The notes under the pieces are model-generated. The model saw only the letters and a program-made list of their open reading frames with translations, had not been told where the DNA came from and ran no database searches. Of a stretch of 64,000 bases of DNA, positions 8,260 through 16,824 are shown piece by piece. The translations under genes and the position numbers were made by a program. The number at the start of each line of letters is the position of its first letter. Position 1 is the stretch's first letter. This DNA is from Rhizobiaceae bacterium (lineage in GTDB: Bacteria; Pseudomonadota; Alphaproteobacteria; Rhizobiales; Rhizobiaceae): NCBI GenBank assembly GCA_023953845.1, contig JAMLJC010000001.1, positions 2,483,501-2,547,500 on the forward strand, given 5' to 3'.

Positions 8260-9357
8260 ATGAAGAAGGATACCTTTACGGCGTCAAGCCTGACGCGCCG
8301 CGATGCATTGAAGGGCATGGCGGGTTTGGTGCCGGCGGTCGCGCTGGGAGGCGCGGTCGGTACGGCGACGAAAGCCCTTGCCGCATCCGGCAGCGGTCCG
8401 ATTATTTTCATGACGTGGGGCGGAGCGTTCGGCGCGGGAGTGCGCACGGCTTTCTCCGAGCCTTACACGAAGAAGACCGGGATCGAGATAAAGGACATCA
8501 CGCCTTTCAATCTCGGCAAGTTCCAGACAGCCATGCGCAACGGCAATCCCGAGGGATATGACATCGCATGGTTCAACGACGAGGTGGAGCCGGCCCAGCT
8601 CGGCGCCGACGGCATGCTTGAGGAAATCAACTACGAGTGGATGCCGGCGGCGGAGGGCGTGATTGCCGGCGCGCGCCAGAAGTACGGCGTCGCGCCCTAC
8701 GTGACGCTCTACCAGATGTGCTACAACACCGAGGCGCTGAAGGGAAAGACGCCGCAGAACTGGAAAGACTTCTGGGACGTGGAAGGAATTCCCGGTCCGC
8801 GCTCGCTTGGCTCATGGGTGTGCGGTGTGCTGGAGGCGGCGTTGCTTGCCGATGGCGTGGAGCCGGACAAGCTTTATCCGCTGGACGAGGATCGCGCGTT
8901 CAGGAAGCTCGACGAGATCAAGCCGCATATTCGCGTGTTCCACGACACCCAGGCCAACGATGCCATGCAGCAGATGCTCGAACAGGGCGAGGTCGCGATG
9001 ACCTTGACCTGGGCGACCGATACGCTGGCCGCGCATCTTGCCGGAAAACCCGTCAATATCGTCTACAATCAGGGCTTCTACTTCAGCCCGCTGGTCGGCA
9101 TCGCCAAGGGCACGCCGAAGCTGAAGGAGATCCACGAATATCTGAATATGTTCTTCGAGCCGCAGGCAGAGCTCGATTTCATCAAGGCATGGCCGACATC
9201 GCCTGCGAATCCGGCCGTGCTCGACCTGCTTACCGACGAGCAGAAGGCGTCCGTCGCTCCCGGCAATCTTGACAGGATGATCAACTTCAACGTCGAGTAC
9301 TATCTGGCCAATCGTGCCAGGCTGCAGCAGAAGTACGACAGCTGGCGCGTTGTGTAG
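8260..9357 (+). CDS. Polyamine-type ABC transporter substrate-binding protein (PotD-like)
   Basis: Tat-exported periplasmic binding protein (365 aa) of the extracellular solute-binding family 1 / PotD group. The signal is at residues 12-42: TRRDALKG followed by a hydrophobic stretch ending at ALAA. Mature-region features include IIFMTWGGAFG and YDIAWFNDE, typical of spermidine/putrescine-like binders. The ATG at 8260 has GGAGG 8 bases upstream. It begins a four-gene transporter operon directly after the F420 genes, with a 245-bp gap that probably holds its own promoter. Ligands of this family are polyamines or other small cationic or carboxylated amines; the exact one is unknown. Confidence 0.88.
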   Translation: MKKDTFTASSLTRRDALKGMAGLVPAVALGGAVGTATKALAASGSGPIIFMTWGGAFGAGVRTAFSEPYTKKTGIEIKDITPFNLGKFQTAMRNGNPEGYDIAWFNDEVEPAQLGADGMLEEINYEWMPAAEGVIAGARQKYGVAPYVTLYQMCYNTEALKGKTPQNWKDFWDVEGIPGPRSLGSWVCGVLEAALLADGVEPDKLYPLDEDRAFRKLDEIKPHIRVFHDTQANDAMQQMLEQGEVAMTLTWATDTLAAHLAGKPVNIVYNQGFYFSPLVGIAKGTPKLKEIHEYLNMFFEPQAELDFIKAWPTSPANPAVLDLLTDEQKASVAPGNLDRMINFNVEYYLANRARLQQKYDSWRVV

Positions 9358-9373
9358 CCCGGCCGGGCTTTCT
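9356..9373 (+). terminator. Small GC hairpin with short T-run after the binding-protein gene
   Basis: AGCCCGG/CCGGGCT at 9356-9369 is a perfect 14-bp palindrome overlapping the stop codon and followed by TTCT. It could act as a partial terminator or mRNA 3' stabiliser so that the binding protein is made in excess over the membrane parts, as in many ABC operons. The loop would be small, so the call is tentative. Confidence 0.4.
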
Positions 9374-9453
9374 GAGGGGCCGCAACGACGGATCGGGGCG
9401 GCCCTCCCGGGACCAGTTCGCAAGCCTAGTCGATCGGCGAGGATCAGGCCTGA

Positions 9454-10602
9454 ATGACCCAGAACACACCGACCGGCGTGGAAAAAGGTACCGGTGCGTC
9501 CATCGAGATCCAGGATCTCTCCAAGAAGTTTGGAGAGTTCACGGCCGTGTCCGACTTCAACCTGAGCATCCGGGGCGGCGAGTTCATCTCCGTGCTGGGT
9601 GCTTCCGGCAGCGGCAAGACCACGGTGCTGCGTATCCTGGCGGGCCTTGAGGAGCCGACCGGCGGCCGCATCCTGATCGATGGGCAGGACGCAACGCTCC
9701 TTCCGTCCGAAGCGCGCGACATCGGGCTTGTGTTTCAGGACTACGCGCTGTTTCCGCACATGTCGGTCGAGCAGAACATCGCTTTCCCGCTGCGCATGCG
9801 GAAAGTTCCGAAGGACAGGATCAGGGCCGACGTGGACCGCATCCTTGCGCTCGTCGGCGCGTCGCATCTGAGGACGCGAAAACCCAACCAGCTGAGCGGC
9901 GGCCAGCAGCAGCGCATCGCGCTTGCCAGGGCGCTGGTGTTCAACCCAAAGCTGCTCCTGCTGGACGAGCCGCTGTCGGCCCTGGACAAGAACCTCCGCG
10001 AGCATATGAAGGCCGAGATCAAGGCGCTGCACCGCAAGACCGGCGTGACGGTCATCTACGTCACGCACGACCAGTCCGAGGCTCTGGCGCTCTCGGACAG
10101 GGTCGTGGTGATGCGGGACGGCCGGATTCTGGACATCGACGCGCCCGACACGCTGTATCAGCTTCCGACCTCGTCCTATCTGGCCACCTTCGTCGGCGAC
10201 GCCAATCTGATCGACGGCGTCGTGGCGTCTGTCTCGGGCGACAATGTCCAGATCGACAGCCGGCTCGACAGGATAGAGCTGCCGAAATCGCGCGTTCGTC
10301 TGGAAAGCGGCGTTTCGGAAGGCGCCCGCATCAAGCTCGTCGTCAGGCCGGAGAACATCGTGATCGATCCGCCGCAGCATATGGATGGATTGCTGCGGAT
10401 CGACGGCTCTATCCTGGAGATGCTCTACAATGGCGCGCACACCATCTACACCGTTTCATCCGATCGTCTTCCGGAACCCCTGATCGCCCGGTGCGGACAG
10501 CATCAGAGCGGCACGTTCCAGACGGGGCACAACGTTCCGATCGGGCTGCGGACCGATCGGTTCGTCGCCGTGCCTGACAATGGCGAGAGCGTCGGTCCAT
10601 GA
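9454..10602 (+). CDS. Polyamine-type ABC transporter ATP-binding protein (PotA-like)
   Basis: Cytoplasmic ATPase subunit (382 aa) powering the importer. Walker A GASGSGKTT lies near residue 50, the signature LSGGQQQRIALARAL near 148, and Walker B LLLLDEP near 168, followed by the H-loop in VTHDQSEAL. Residues after about 240 form the C-terminal TOBE-type regulatory domain usual in PotA, UgpC and MalK. The stop codon overlaps the start of the next permease gene by 4 bases (ATGA), so translation is likely coupled. Confidence 0.93.
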   Translation: MTQNTPTGVEKGTGASIEIQDLSKKFGEFTAVSDFNLSIRGGEFISVLGASGSGKTTVLRILAGLEEPTGGRILIDGQDATLLPSEARDIGLVFQDYALFPHMSVEQNIAFPLRMRKVPKDRIRADVDRILALVGASHLRTRKPNQLSGGQQQRIALARALVFNPKLLLLDEPLSALDKNLREHMKAEIKALHRKTGVTVIYVTHDQSEALALSDRVVVMRDGRILDIDAPDTLYQLPTSSYLATFVGDANLIDGVVASVSGDNVQIDSRLDRIELPKSRVRLESGVSEGARIKLVVRPENIVIDPPQHMDGLLRIDGSILEMLYNGAHTIYTVSSDRLPEPLIARCGQHQSGTFQTGHNVPIGLRTDRFVAVPDNGESVGP

Positions 10603-11519
10603 GCGGCGCTCCGATGCCGACCACGCTCGCGGCGGCAACGGCCACGCCTGCGGCAAGGACGGGCAGGCGAGGGAGATTCCCTTTTGGCGGCTGGCTGCAA
10701 GGGAACGCGTTCATCTGGCTCGTTCCCGGCATTGCCCTGATGCTTGCCGTCTTCATACGCCCGATCCTGCTCATCGTGCAGGAATCGTTCACCGATCCCT
10801 CATTCGGCCTCGAAAACTACAGGACGCTCGCCAGCGACCCGCTTTACCGCAGGGTCATGTGGAACTCCGTCAACTCCGCCTTGCAGGCGACGCTTTTCTG
10901 CATCCTGATCGGGTACCCGGCGGCATACGCCATCTACAAGGCAGCCCCGAAGTGGCGGCAGGCGATGCTGGTGATCCTGCTGTTCTCGTTTGCCGTGGGC
11001 ACAATACCGAGAGCTTTCTCGTGGCTCGTGATCCTCGGCGACAAGGGGCTGGTGAACAACCTTCTGTTCTGGATCGGCGGATGGGAAACCCCGGTTCACC
11101 TGCTCTACAACCAGATCGGCGTGGTGGTGGGCATGGTCCATGTCATGTTGCCCTATATCATCCTGATCCTTCTGGGATCGATGATGCGGGTCGGCACGAC
11201 GCTCGTTCCGGCGGCCCGGACGCTCGGGGCGCGGCCGCTCCGCGCGTTCTTCGAAATATTCCTCCCATTGACGATGCCGGGCGTCGTGGCGGGGGCGATG
11301 CTGGTGTTTGTCTATTCTCTCGGCTTCTATCTCGTGCCGGCCGTGCTTGGAGGCGCTTCCCAGACCACCGTCGTCATGCAGATCGAGAGCCTGGCCCTGC
11401 GGTCGGGTCTCTGGGGCATGGGTTCAGCGCTCTCGACCATCGTGATCGTCGTCTCGGTCATCGGCGCCAGCGTCTATGTCCGGATGACCGGCCTGAGCGA
11501 TATCACGAAACGCCATTGA
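10599..11519 (+). CDS. Polyamine-type ABC transporter permease (PotB-like)
   Basis: Inner-membrane permease (306 aa) with about six hydrophobic helices. The cytoplasmic EAA loop that docks the ATPase is at about residues 203-228 (VPAARTLGARPLRAF). A 30-residue basic N-terminal extension precedes the first helix. It overlaps the ATPase gene by 4 bp and is followed 14 bp later by the second permease gene. The PotB assignment rests on order and fold; the substrate is unknown. Confidence 0.9.
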   Translation: MSGAPMPTTLAAATATPAARTGRRGRFPFGGWLQGNAFIWLVPGIALMLAVFIRPILLIVQESFTDPSFGLENYRTLASDPLYRRVMWNSVNSALQATLFCILIGYPAAYAIYKAAPKWRQAMLVILLFSFAVGTIPRAFSWLVILGDKGLVNNLLFWIGGWETPVHLLYNQIGVVVGMVHVMLPYIILILLGSMMRVGTTLVPAARTLGARPLRAFFEIFLPLTMPGVVAGAMLVFVYSLGFYLVPAVLGGASQTTVVMQIESLALRSGLWGMGSALSTIVIVVSVIGASVYVRMTGLSDITKRH

Positions 11520-11533
11520 GACCAGGTCCCTCG

Positions 11534-12316
11534 ATGAACGCCGCCCGAATTGCCAGACCGATCTTTCTGATTGCTCTCTTCACCTTTCTCGTGGCGCCGA
11601 TCATCATTTCCGGCAGCGTCTCCTTCACCAGCGACCGGTTCATGAGCTTTCCGCCGAACGGTTTCTCGCTGAGATGGTACGAAAAGATCGCGCAGGACCC
11701 CGGTTGGCGCGGCGCATTCGTCGACACCATCATTATCGGCGCCATCTGCATGGTGATCGCCACCACCGTCGGCACGCTTTCCGCGTACGGCATCAGCCGC
11801 ATCCGATCGGCGTTCCTGCGAAACGCGGTGCTGATCCTTTTTCTGTCTCCGCTTGTCGTGCCCTATGTCGCGTACGGGATGGCGGTCTATCCGATCTTCG
11901 CGTCCTACAGGATCATCGGCACCCATCTGGGCGTCGGTCTGGCGCAGTCGATCATCGCGATACCGTTCGTCGTCATCACTGTCATATCGACGATACGCCG
12001 GCGCGATCAGGTGCTGGAGGCGGCCGCCAGGACGCTGGGGGCCAGCCCTGTCCAGGCATTCTGGCACGTCGTGCTGCCGCTTCTGACGCCGGGCATCATC
12101 GCAGGCGCGGTGCTCTCCTTTCTCACGTCGTTCGATGACGTGATCATGCCGATGTTCCTTGGCGGCGCATCGGTTTCAACGCTGCCGAAGGCGATGCTGG
12201 ACGCCTTGTCCATGAGCAGCGATCCTTCGGTCATGGCCGCGTCGAGTGTCATCTCGCTCATCGGCCTGATCACATTTCTCGTCATAACGTTCGTAAGGCG
12301 GGCGCGCGAGCGCTGA
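11534..12316 (+). CDS. Polyamine-type ABC transporter permease (PotC-like)
   Basis: Second inner-membrane permease (260 aa), forming a heterodimer with the upstream one. About six transmembrane helices are evident and the EAA motif reads EAAARTLGASPVQAF at about residues 159-173. The ATG at 11534 gives MNAARIARPIF, followed directly by the first helix. The stop is 35 bp before the lactonase gene, which probably shares the transcript. Confidence 0.9.
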   Translation: MNAARIARPIFLIALFTFLVAPIIISGSVSFTSDRFMSFPPNGFSLRWYEKIAQDPGWRGAFVDTIIIGAICMVIATTVGTLSAYGISRIRSAFLRNAVLILFLSPLVVPYVAYGMAVYPIFASYRIIGTHLGVGLAQSIIAIPFVVITVISTIRRRDQVLEAAARTLGASPVQAFWHVVLPLLTPGIIAGAVLSFLTSFDDVIMPMFLGGASVSTLPKAMLDALSMSSDPSVMAASSVISLIGLITFLVITFVRRARER

Positions 12317-12351
12317 ACGCGCCGACATCCAGCTTCATCGGGAGGTATTTT

Positions 12352-13113
12352 GTGAGCACGATTCTGGCGAATAGTTTTGTCGCGGCCAATGGCGAGGCCA
12401 CCGCGATTTCCGTGGCGCACTGGCTTACGGACATCGCCGCATCGACAGATGGCCCGGTCTCGATCTGCCTGTCGGGAGGAGGAACGCCGCGCATCCTTTA
12501 TCGTATGCTGACCGAGCCTCCATTCCTCGGACGGTTCCCCTGGTCGCGTGTCCACTGGTTCTGGGGCGATGAGCGTTTCGTCGCACCGGATCATCCGGCC
12601 AGCAATTATCGCATGGCGCGCGAGGCAATGCTCGACCTCGCCCAGGTTCGGCCGCTCCAGATACATGCAATCGATACGACGCGGGCCGACGCCCGGGAGG
12701 CGGCCGATGCCTACGAGGCCACGCTTCGGACCTTTCAGCGGGACATCAGGACACCCGCCGGCAAGGACACGCTGTTCGACGTGGTCCTGCTCGGATTGGG
12801 TGAAGACGGCCACACGGCATCGCTGTTTCCGGGAACGCCTACCCTTTCCGAGACGGGGCGGCTGGTCGATTCGATCGTCGGCGCGCGTCCCGAGCCCCGT
12901 ATAACCCTGACCTTCCCGGCTATAGCCTCGAGCCTTCACGTCGCCTTCATCGTCTGCGGATCGGGGAAGCGGGATATCGTGCGCCAGATCCGCGACGGCG
13001 CGGACGTGCCGGCGGCGCGGGTGACGTCACGCGGCACCATATCGTGGTTCTTTGACACGGCCGCCGCCGACGATATTGTGTCGGACAGTAAGCGGCGCGC
13101 CGCGCGGGCGTGA
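12352..13113 (+). CDS. pgl: 6-phosphogluconolactonase
   Basis: Cytoplasmic hydrolase (253 aa) of the DevB/Pgl family converting 6-phosphogluconolactone to 6-phosphogluconate. Family motifs are visible: LSGGGTPR near residue 41, WFWGDERFV near 67 with ASNYRMAREAML after it, and GLGEDGHTASLFPG near 148. The GTG at 12352 has GGGAGG 6 bases upstream. Its usual partners zwf and edd are not here; instead it sits 8 kb downstream of fgd on the same strand, and fgd's product is exactly its substrate. It is the last gene of the transporter run and is followed by a perfect palindrome. Confidence 0.92.
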   Translation: MSTILANSFVAANGEATAISVAHWLTDIAASTDGPVSICLSGGGTPRILYRMLTEPPFLGRFPWSRVHWFWGDERFVAPDHPASNYRMAREAMLDLAQVRPLQIHAIDTTRADAREAADAYEATLRTFQRDIRTPAGKDTLFDVVLLGLGEDGHTASLFPGTPTLSETGRLVDSIVGARPEPRITLTFPAIASSLHVAFIVCGSGKRDIVRQIRDGADVPAARVTSRGTISWFFDTAAADDIVSDSKRRAARA

Positions 13114-13118
13114 TTTCC

Positions 13119-13134
13119 GTCGGCCGCGGCCGAC
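13119..13134. repeat. Perfect 16-bp palindrome after pgl
   Basis: GTCGGCCG/CGGCCGAC begins 6 bases after the pgl stop codon. It has no T-run behind it. It may end or protect the pgl transcript, or be an operator for the lysR gene starting 73 bp further on. Confidence 0.45.
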
Positions 13135-13206
13135 AGATCGCAATCGGGCCTTCGCATGCCGAGCAATGGTGTATGTTCTCACCGCTGATCCCGGAGGGCA
13201 GGGCGC

Positions 13207-14091
13207 TTGAACATCGTTTTGGCGCGCACGTTTCTTGAGCTTATTCAGGCGAGGAGCTTCAACAAGGCTGCCGACCGGCTATGCGTGACCCAATCCACGG
13301 TCACCGTGCGCATCGCGGCGCTCGAGGAAGAGCTTGGCCAGCAGCTTTTCACCCGCGACAAGGCCGGCGTCGACCTTACCGTCGCCGGGCGGAAGTTCCA
13401 GCCCTTCGCCGAAATGCTGCTCCAGACCTGGCAGCATGCCAAGCAGGAACTGGCGCTGCATTCCTCCCGCTCGGTGATGTTCTCGGTCGGCGTCGCGGCG
13501 GCGCTGTGGGAGGGGTTGGGCGACCGCTGGCTGCTGCGGATGCAGCGGGAGCAGCCGAGCGTCGCCCTCGGCATCGAATCCGGGCGCTCGGCCCACGTGG
13601 TCGAGAAACTCGCTCAGGGCTTCCTGGATGCGGCGGTCGTGCTGGAAGTCATGCCGCGCAAGGACCTGATCATTGAAGAGCTCTTTTCCGAGAAGCTGCT
13701 TCTGGTTTCGACCTACCCGCGCAAGGCCGAACGGTGGAATCCGGACTATGTGTACATCCAGTGGAGCGAGGACTTCGCCGTCTACCACCGCACGATCATG
13801 CCGAGCGAGATCACGCCGCCTGTCAGCTTCACCGACAATGCGGCCGCCCTGCAGTTCATACTGGAAAGGGGCGGGTCCGGCTACTTTCCCCTCCGGCAGG
13901 TCGGAAAGCTGATTGACGAAGGCCGTCTCCATATTGTCGAGGGCGCCGGCGCGGCGCAGCAGCGCACATACCTCGCCCACGCGCACGCCTTGGTCGGACT
14001 CGCATGGTTCGACGATGCCGTCGCCACGCTTCGCGAGCAGGTTTCACATCTGTCCGATGCGGAATCCGACCCGCGTTTCGCACATCTCTAG
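13207..14091 (+). CDS. LysR-family transcriptional regulator
   Basis: DNA-binding regulator (294 aa) with an N-terminal winged helix-turn-helix (residues 18-45, including ADRLCVTQSTVTVRIAALE) and a C-terminal ligand-sensing domain. The start is TTG at 13207, which gives the usual first helix (MNIVLARTFLELIQ); a GGAGGGCAGG site precedes it. It lies upstream of and codirectional with the aldehyde dehydrogenase operon, with a LysR-type box in between, so it probably controls those genes and perhaps the F420 and transporter genes. The inducer is unknown. Confidence 0.9.
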   Translation: MNIVLARTFLELIQARSFNKAADRLCVTQSTVTVRIAALEEELGQQLFTRDKAGVDLTVAGRKFQPFAEMLLQTWQHAKQELALHSSRSVMFSVGVAAALWEGLGDRWLLRMQREQPSVALGIESGRSAHVVEKLAQGFLDAAVVLEVMPRKDLIIEELFSEKLLLVSTYPRKAERWNPDYVYIQWSEDFAVYHRTIMPSEITPPVSFTDNAAALQFILERGGSGYFPLRQVGKLIDEGRLHIVEGAGAAQQRTYLAHAHALVGLAWFDDAVATLREQVSHLSDAESDPRFAHL

Positions 14092-14149
14092 GCCCAGCTG
14101 ACATTGGCAGACGCATGCGCGCACCGCTTGTGCGGTCGCGCGCTCACCT

Positions 14150-14164
14150 ATCGAATTATGCGAT
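14150..14164. promoter_or_regulatory. LysR-type ATC-N9-GAT box
   Basis: ATC at 14150-14152 and GAT at 14162-14164 are separated by nine bases, the classic T-N11-A layout bound by LysR-family regulators. It lies in an AT-rich island (about 14150-14285) upstream of the aldehyde dehydrogenase gene and downstream of a lysR gene. The short consensus can occur by chance, so position is the main support. Confidence 0.5.
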
Positions 14165-14285
14165 TTGGGCAATGATTTCTTTTCATTTTACTTGGCCATT
14201 TTGAGGTGTGAAACTGAATGAGGATCGGGATTGTGAAATAAAATCTCTAAAATATTTCAGATTGTTCGGAGGACAGTAAAATAAA

Positions 14286-15782
14286 ATGACCGCGTCATCT
14301 GCATATTCTGAAAACCTTGCGAAAGCGAAGGCTCTTGATTTTCAGACGAGAGCCTACATAGGCGGAAAATTTGTTGATTCCGTATCTGGAAAGACGTTCG
14401 ACTCTATTTCTCCGATCACCGGAAAAGCTCTTGCCAGCGTCGCGGAATGTGACGAGGCGGATGTCGACAGGGCGGTAGAGGCCGCGCGCAAGGCCTTCGA
14501 CTCGGGCGTATGGCGCAACATGGCGCCGGCTCGGCGGAAGGCACTCATGCTCAAATGGGCGGATCTGATGGAAAAGCACGCGCATGAACTGGCGCTGCTG
14601 GATGTGCTCGACATGGGCAAGCCCATCAAGGATGCCTATGGCGCCGACCTGCCGAGCACGATCACCTGCTTCCGCTGGTTCGCGGAAGCGATCGACAAGG
14701 TCTACGACGAGATTTGCCCGAGCGATCCCGGAAGGATCGTTCTGGTCATGCGCGAGCCGCTTGGCGTCGTCGCCTGCATCATCCCGTGGAACTTCCCGCT
14801 GATGATGATGGCCTGGAAGGTCGCGCCGGCCCTGATCGCCGGCAACTCGGTGATCCTGAAGCCGGCGGAGCAATCGCCGCTTAGCGCTCTGCGCATTGCG
14901 GAACTAGCGGCGGAAGCCGGTATCCCGGAAGGCGTGTTCAATGTTGTGCCCGGCTTTGGCCCGACGGCGGGGCAGGCGCTGGGCCGTCACCCGGATGTGG
15001 ATTGCATTGCCTTCACCGGTTCCACGGAAGTCGGAAAGCTCTTCCTCAAATATTCCGCGGAATCGAACATGAAGGCCGTCAATCTGGAGTGTGGCGGAAA
15101 GAGCCCGCACATCATCCTTGACGACGCGAACATCGACGCGGCGGCGACCTCCGCCGCATGGGCCGTCTTCTATAATCAGGGAGAGGTCTGCAGCGCCGGA
15201 ACGCGTCTCCTGGTCGACGCATCGGTGAAGGACCGCGTGCTCGACAAGGTGAAGTCGGTGGCTGAATCGATCGTCGTAGGCGATCCGCTCGACCCTGACA
15301 CGCAGATGGGCGCGATCGTGGACCAGACGCAGCTCGATCGCGTCCTGGGCTACATCGAAGTCGGCAAGGAAGCCGGCGCCAGGCTCGTATGCGGAGGCGA
15401 GCGCAGCAGGCGCGACAGCGGCGGCTATTTCGTCAAGCCGACGATCTTCGATGGTGTCGATCCGTCCATGCGCATCGCCCGCGAGGAGATATTCGGCCCC
15501 GTCCTCTCCACATTGACCATCAAGGGAGCCGACGATGCCGTGCGCGTGGCCAACGACACCATCTACGGGCTCTATGCCGCGGTCTGGACCACCGACATCA
15601 ACAAGGCTTTCAAGGTCGTCCGCGGCGTGCGGGCAGGCGCCGTCAACGTGAACACCTATTCGGGCGGCGACATCACGACTCCGTTCGGCGGCTTCAAGCA
15701 GTCGGGCTTCGGCCGGGACAAGTCGCTCCACGCTCTGGAGAAATACACCGCCCTGAAGGCGTCCTGCATCGTGCTTGCCTGA
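14286..15782 (+). CDS. PuuC-like NAD(P)-dependent aldehyde dehydrogenase
   Basis: Full-length aldehyde dehydrogenase (498 aa) converting an aldehyde to an acid. The general base is in LECGGKSP, the catalytic cysteine in NQGEVCSAGTRLL (near residue 305), and cofactor motifs PWNFPL and FTGSTEVGK are kept. Segments such as FRWFAEAIDKVY and PFGGFKQSGFGRDKSLHALEK closely resemble PuuC, the gamma-glutamyl-aminobutyraldehyde dehydrogenase of putrescine breakdown, which agrees with the nearby polyamine-type importer. An amine- or betaine-aldehyde substrate is also possible. GGAGGA lies 13 bases before the ATG, a little far. It is followed 31 bp later by the LLM gene. Confidence 0.9.
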   Translation: MTASSAYSENLAKAKALDFQTRAYIGGKFVDSVSGKTFDSISPITGKALASVAECDEADVDRAVEAARKAFDSGVWRNMAPARRKALMLKWADLMEKHAHELALLDVLDMGKPIKDAYGADLPSTITCFRWFAEAIDKVYDEICPSDPGRIVLVMREPLGVVACIIPWNFPLMMMAWKVAPALIAGNSVILKPAEQSPLSALRIAELAAEAGIPEGVFNVVPGFGPTAGQALGRHPDVDCIAFTGSTEVGKLFLKYSAESNMKAVNLECGGKSPHIILDDANIDAAATSAAWAVFYNQGEVCSAGTRLLVDASVKDRVLDKVKSVAESIVVGDPLDPDTQMGAIVDQTQLDRVLGYIEVGKEAGARLVCGGERSRRDSGGYFVKPTIFDGVDPSMRIAREEIFGPVLSTLTIKGADDAVRVANDTIYGLYAAVWTTDINKAFKVVRGVRAGAVNVNTYSGGDITTPFGGFKQSGFGRDKSLHALEKYTALKASCIVLA

Positions 15783-15813
15783 GTGGCGAGAAACCCAAGC
15801 CGAAGAGCTTCAC

Positions 15814-16794
15814 ATGAAAATCGATACCGAGTTTCCGAACGCCAGAGAGGGTGTGTTCGTCCCTCCCGGCTTTGCCAGTCCGGACGAGATCGTCGAAATC
15901 GTCCAGTTCTGCGAGGCCATGGGATACCACGGCCTGTGGGCGACGGACTTCATCACGCCGACGCCCATGTACGGCATTCCGGAGGGTGAGAAGCCCGACT
16001 GGTTCGAGCCGCTGATATCGATCGCCTTCTGTCTCGCCCACACGCGGAAGATCAAGCTGGGCACGGGCCTGATCCTCGCGCCCTTCCGCGAGCCTGTAAT
16101 CCTGGCGAAGCAGGTCGCCACACTGGATCAGTTCAGCAATGGCCGGATGTTTCTCGGACTGGGCCTCGGCATGTGCCGGGACGAGTTCGAGGCGCTGAAC
16201 CCGCGCCGCCCGAAGGCCCACCGCGGCAATATGATGGACGAGTTGATCGAACTTCTCCATCGCTTCTTCTCCGACGAACAGAATGTCACTTTCGATGGCG
16301 AGTTCAACGCCGTCGCCGGGATCAACCTCTATCCCAAGCCGGTGCAGAAGCCGTTCCCGATGTATGTCCCGCTTCGGGCCGAGGAAGCCCTGGAGCGCAT
16401 CGCGAAATGGGGGCTTGGCGTCACGGCGCCCTTAGCCATCCTGCCCGACCGGCTGAAGGCGCTCGAGCCGCACCTCCATGCGGCCGGGCGCACCCTGAAG
16501 GATATCGATGCCGTTGCCGAAGCCGAGGTCTTTTTCGGAAAGACGAAGGAAGAGGCGATCGAGGGCTACAAGAAAACCCGGCATGGCCAGTTCAGACTGA
16601 AACGCCAGCCGCTGGAGTCCTTCCTTGCCCAGAACTTCGTCGGCACCGTCGACGACGTCGTCGAAGGCGTTCTGAAGGTGAAGGAAGCAGGCATCGACCA
16701 CTTCAACATTCTGCATGTGCCGGGCGACACGCTGTCCGCCCGCAAGGAACTGCTTCAGCAGTTCTCTGAAGAAGTCATGCCGAAGATCGATTGA
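15814..16794 (+). CDS. LLM-class flavin/F420-dependent oxidoreductase
   Basis: Bacterial luciferase-like protein (326 aa) with a TIM-barrel fold, binding FMN or F420. Typical segments are GLWATDF near residue 41, the KLGTGLILAPFREP strand-loop near 82, and GRMFLGLGLGMCRDEFEALN near 110-129. Cofactor choice cannot be settled by eye; the F420 genes 8-12 kb upstream make F420 plausible, and no NADH:FMN reductase partner is nearby. The ATG at 15814 gives MKIDTEFP. It probably acts with the aldehyde dehydrogenase before it and the NIPSNAP protein after it in breakdown of one compound. Confidence 0.85.
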   Translation: MKIDTEFPNAREGVFVPPGFASPDEIVEIVQFCEAMGYHGLWATDFITPTPMYGIPEGEKPDWFEPLISIAFCLAHTRKIKLGTGLILAPFREPVILAKQVATLDQFSNGRMFLGLGLGMCRDEFEALNPRRPKAHRGNMMDELIELLHRFFSDEQNVTFDGEFNAVAGINLYPKPVQKPFPMYVPLRAEEALERIAKWGLGVTAPLAILPDRLKALEPHLHAAGRTLKDIDAVAEAEVFFGKTKEEAIEGYKKTRHGQFRLKRQPLESFLAQNFVGTVDDVVEGVLKVKEAGIDHFNILHVPGDTLSARKELLQQFSEEVMPKID

Positions 16795-16824
16795 GCTCTA
16801 CAGGTCAAATTCAGGAGGACCCCG

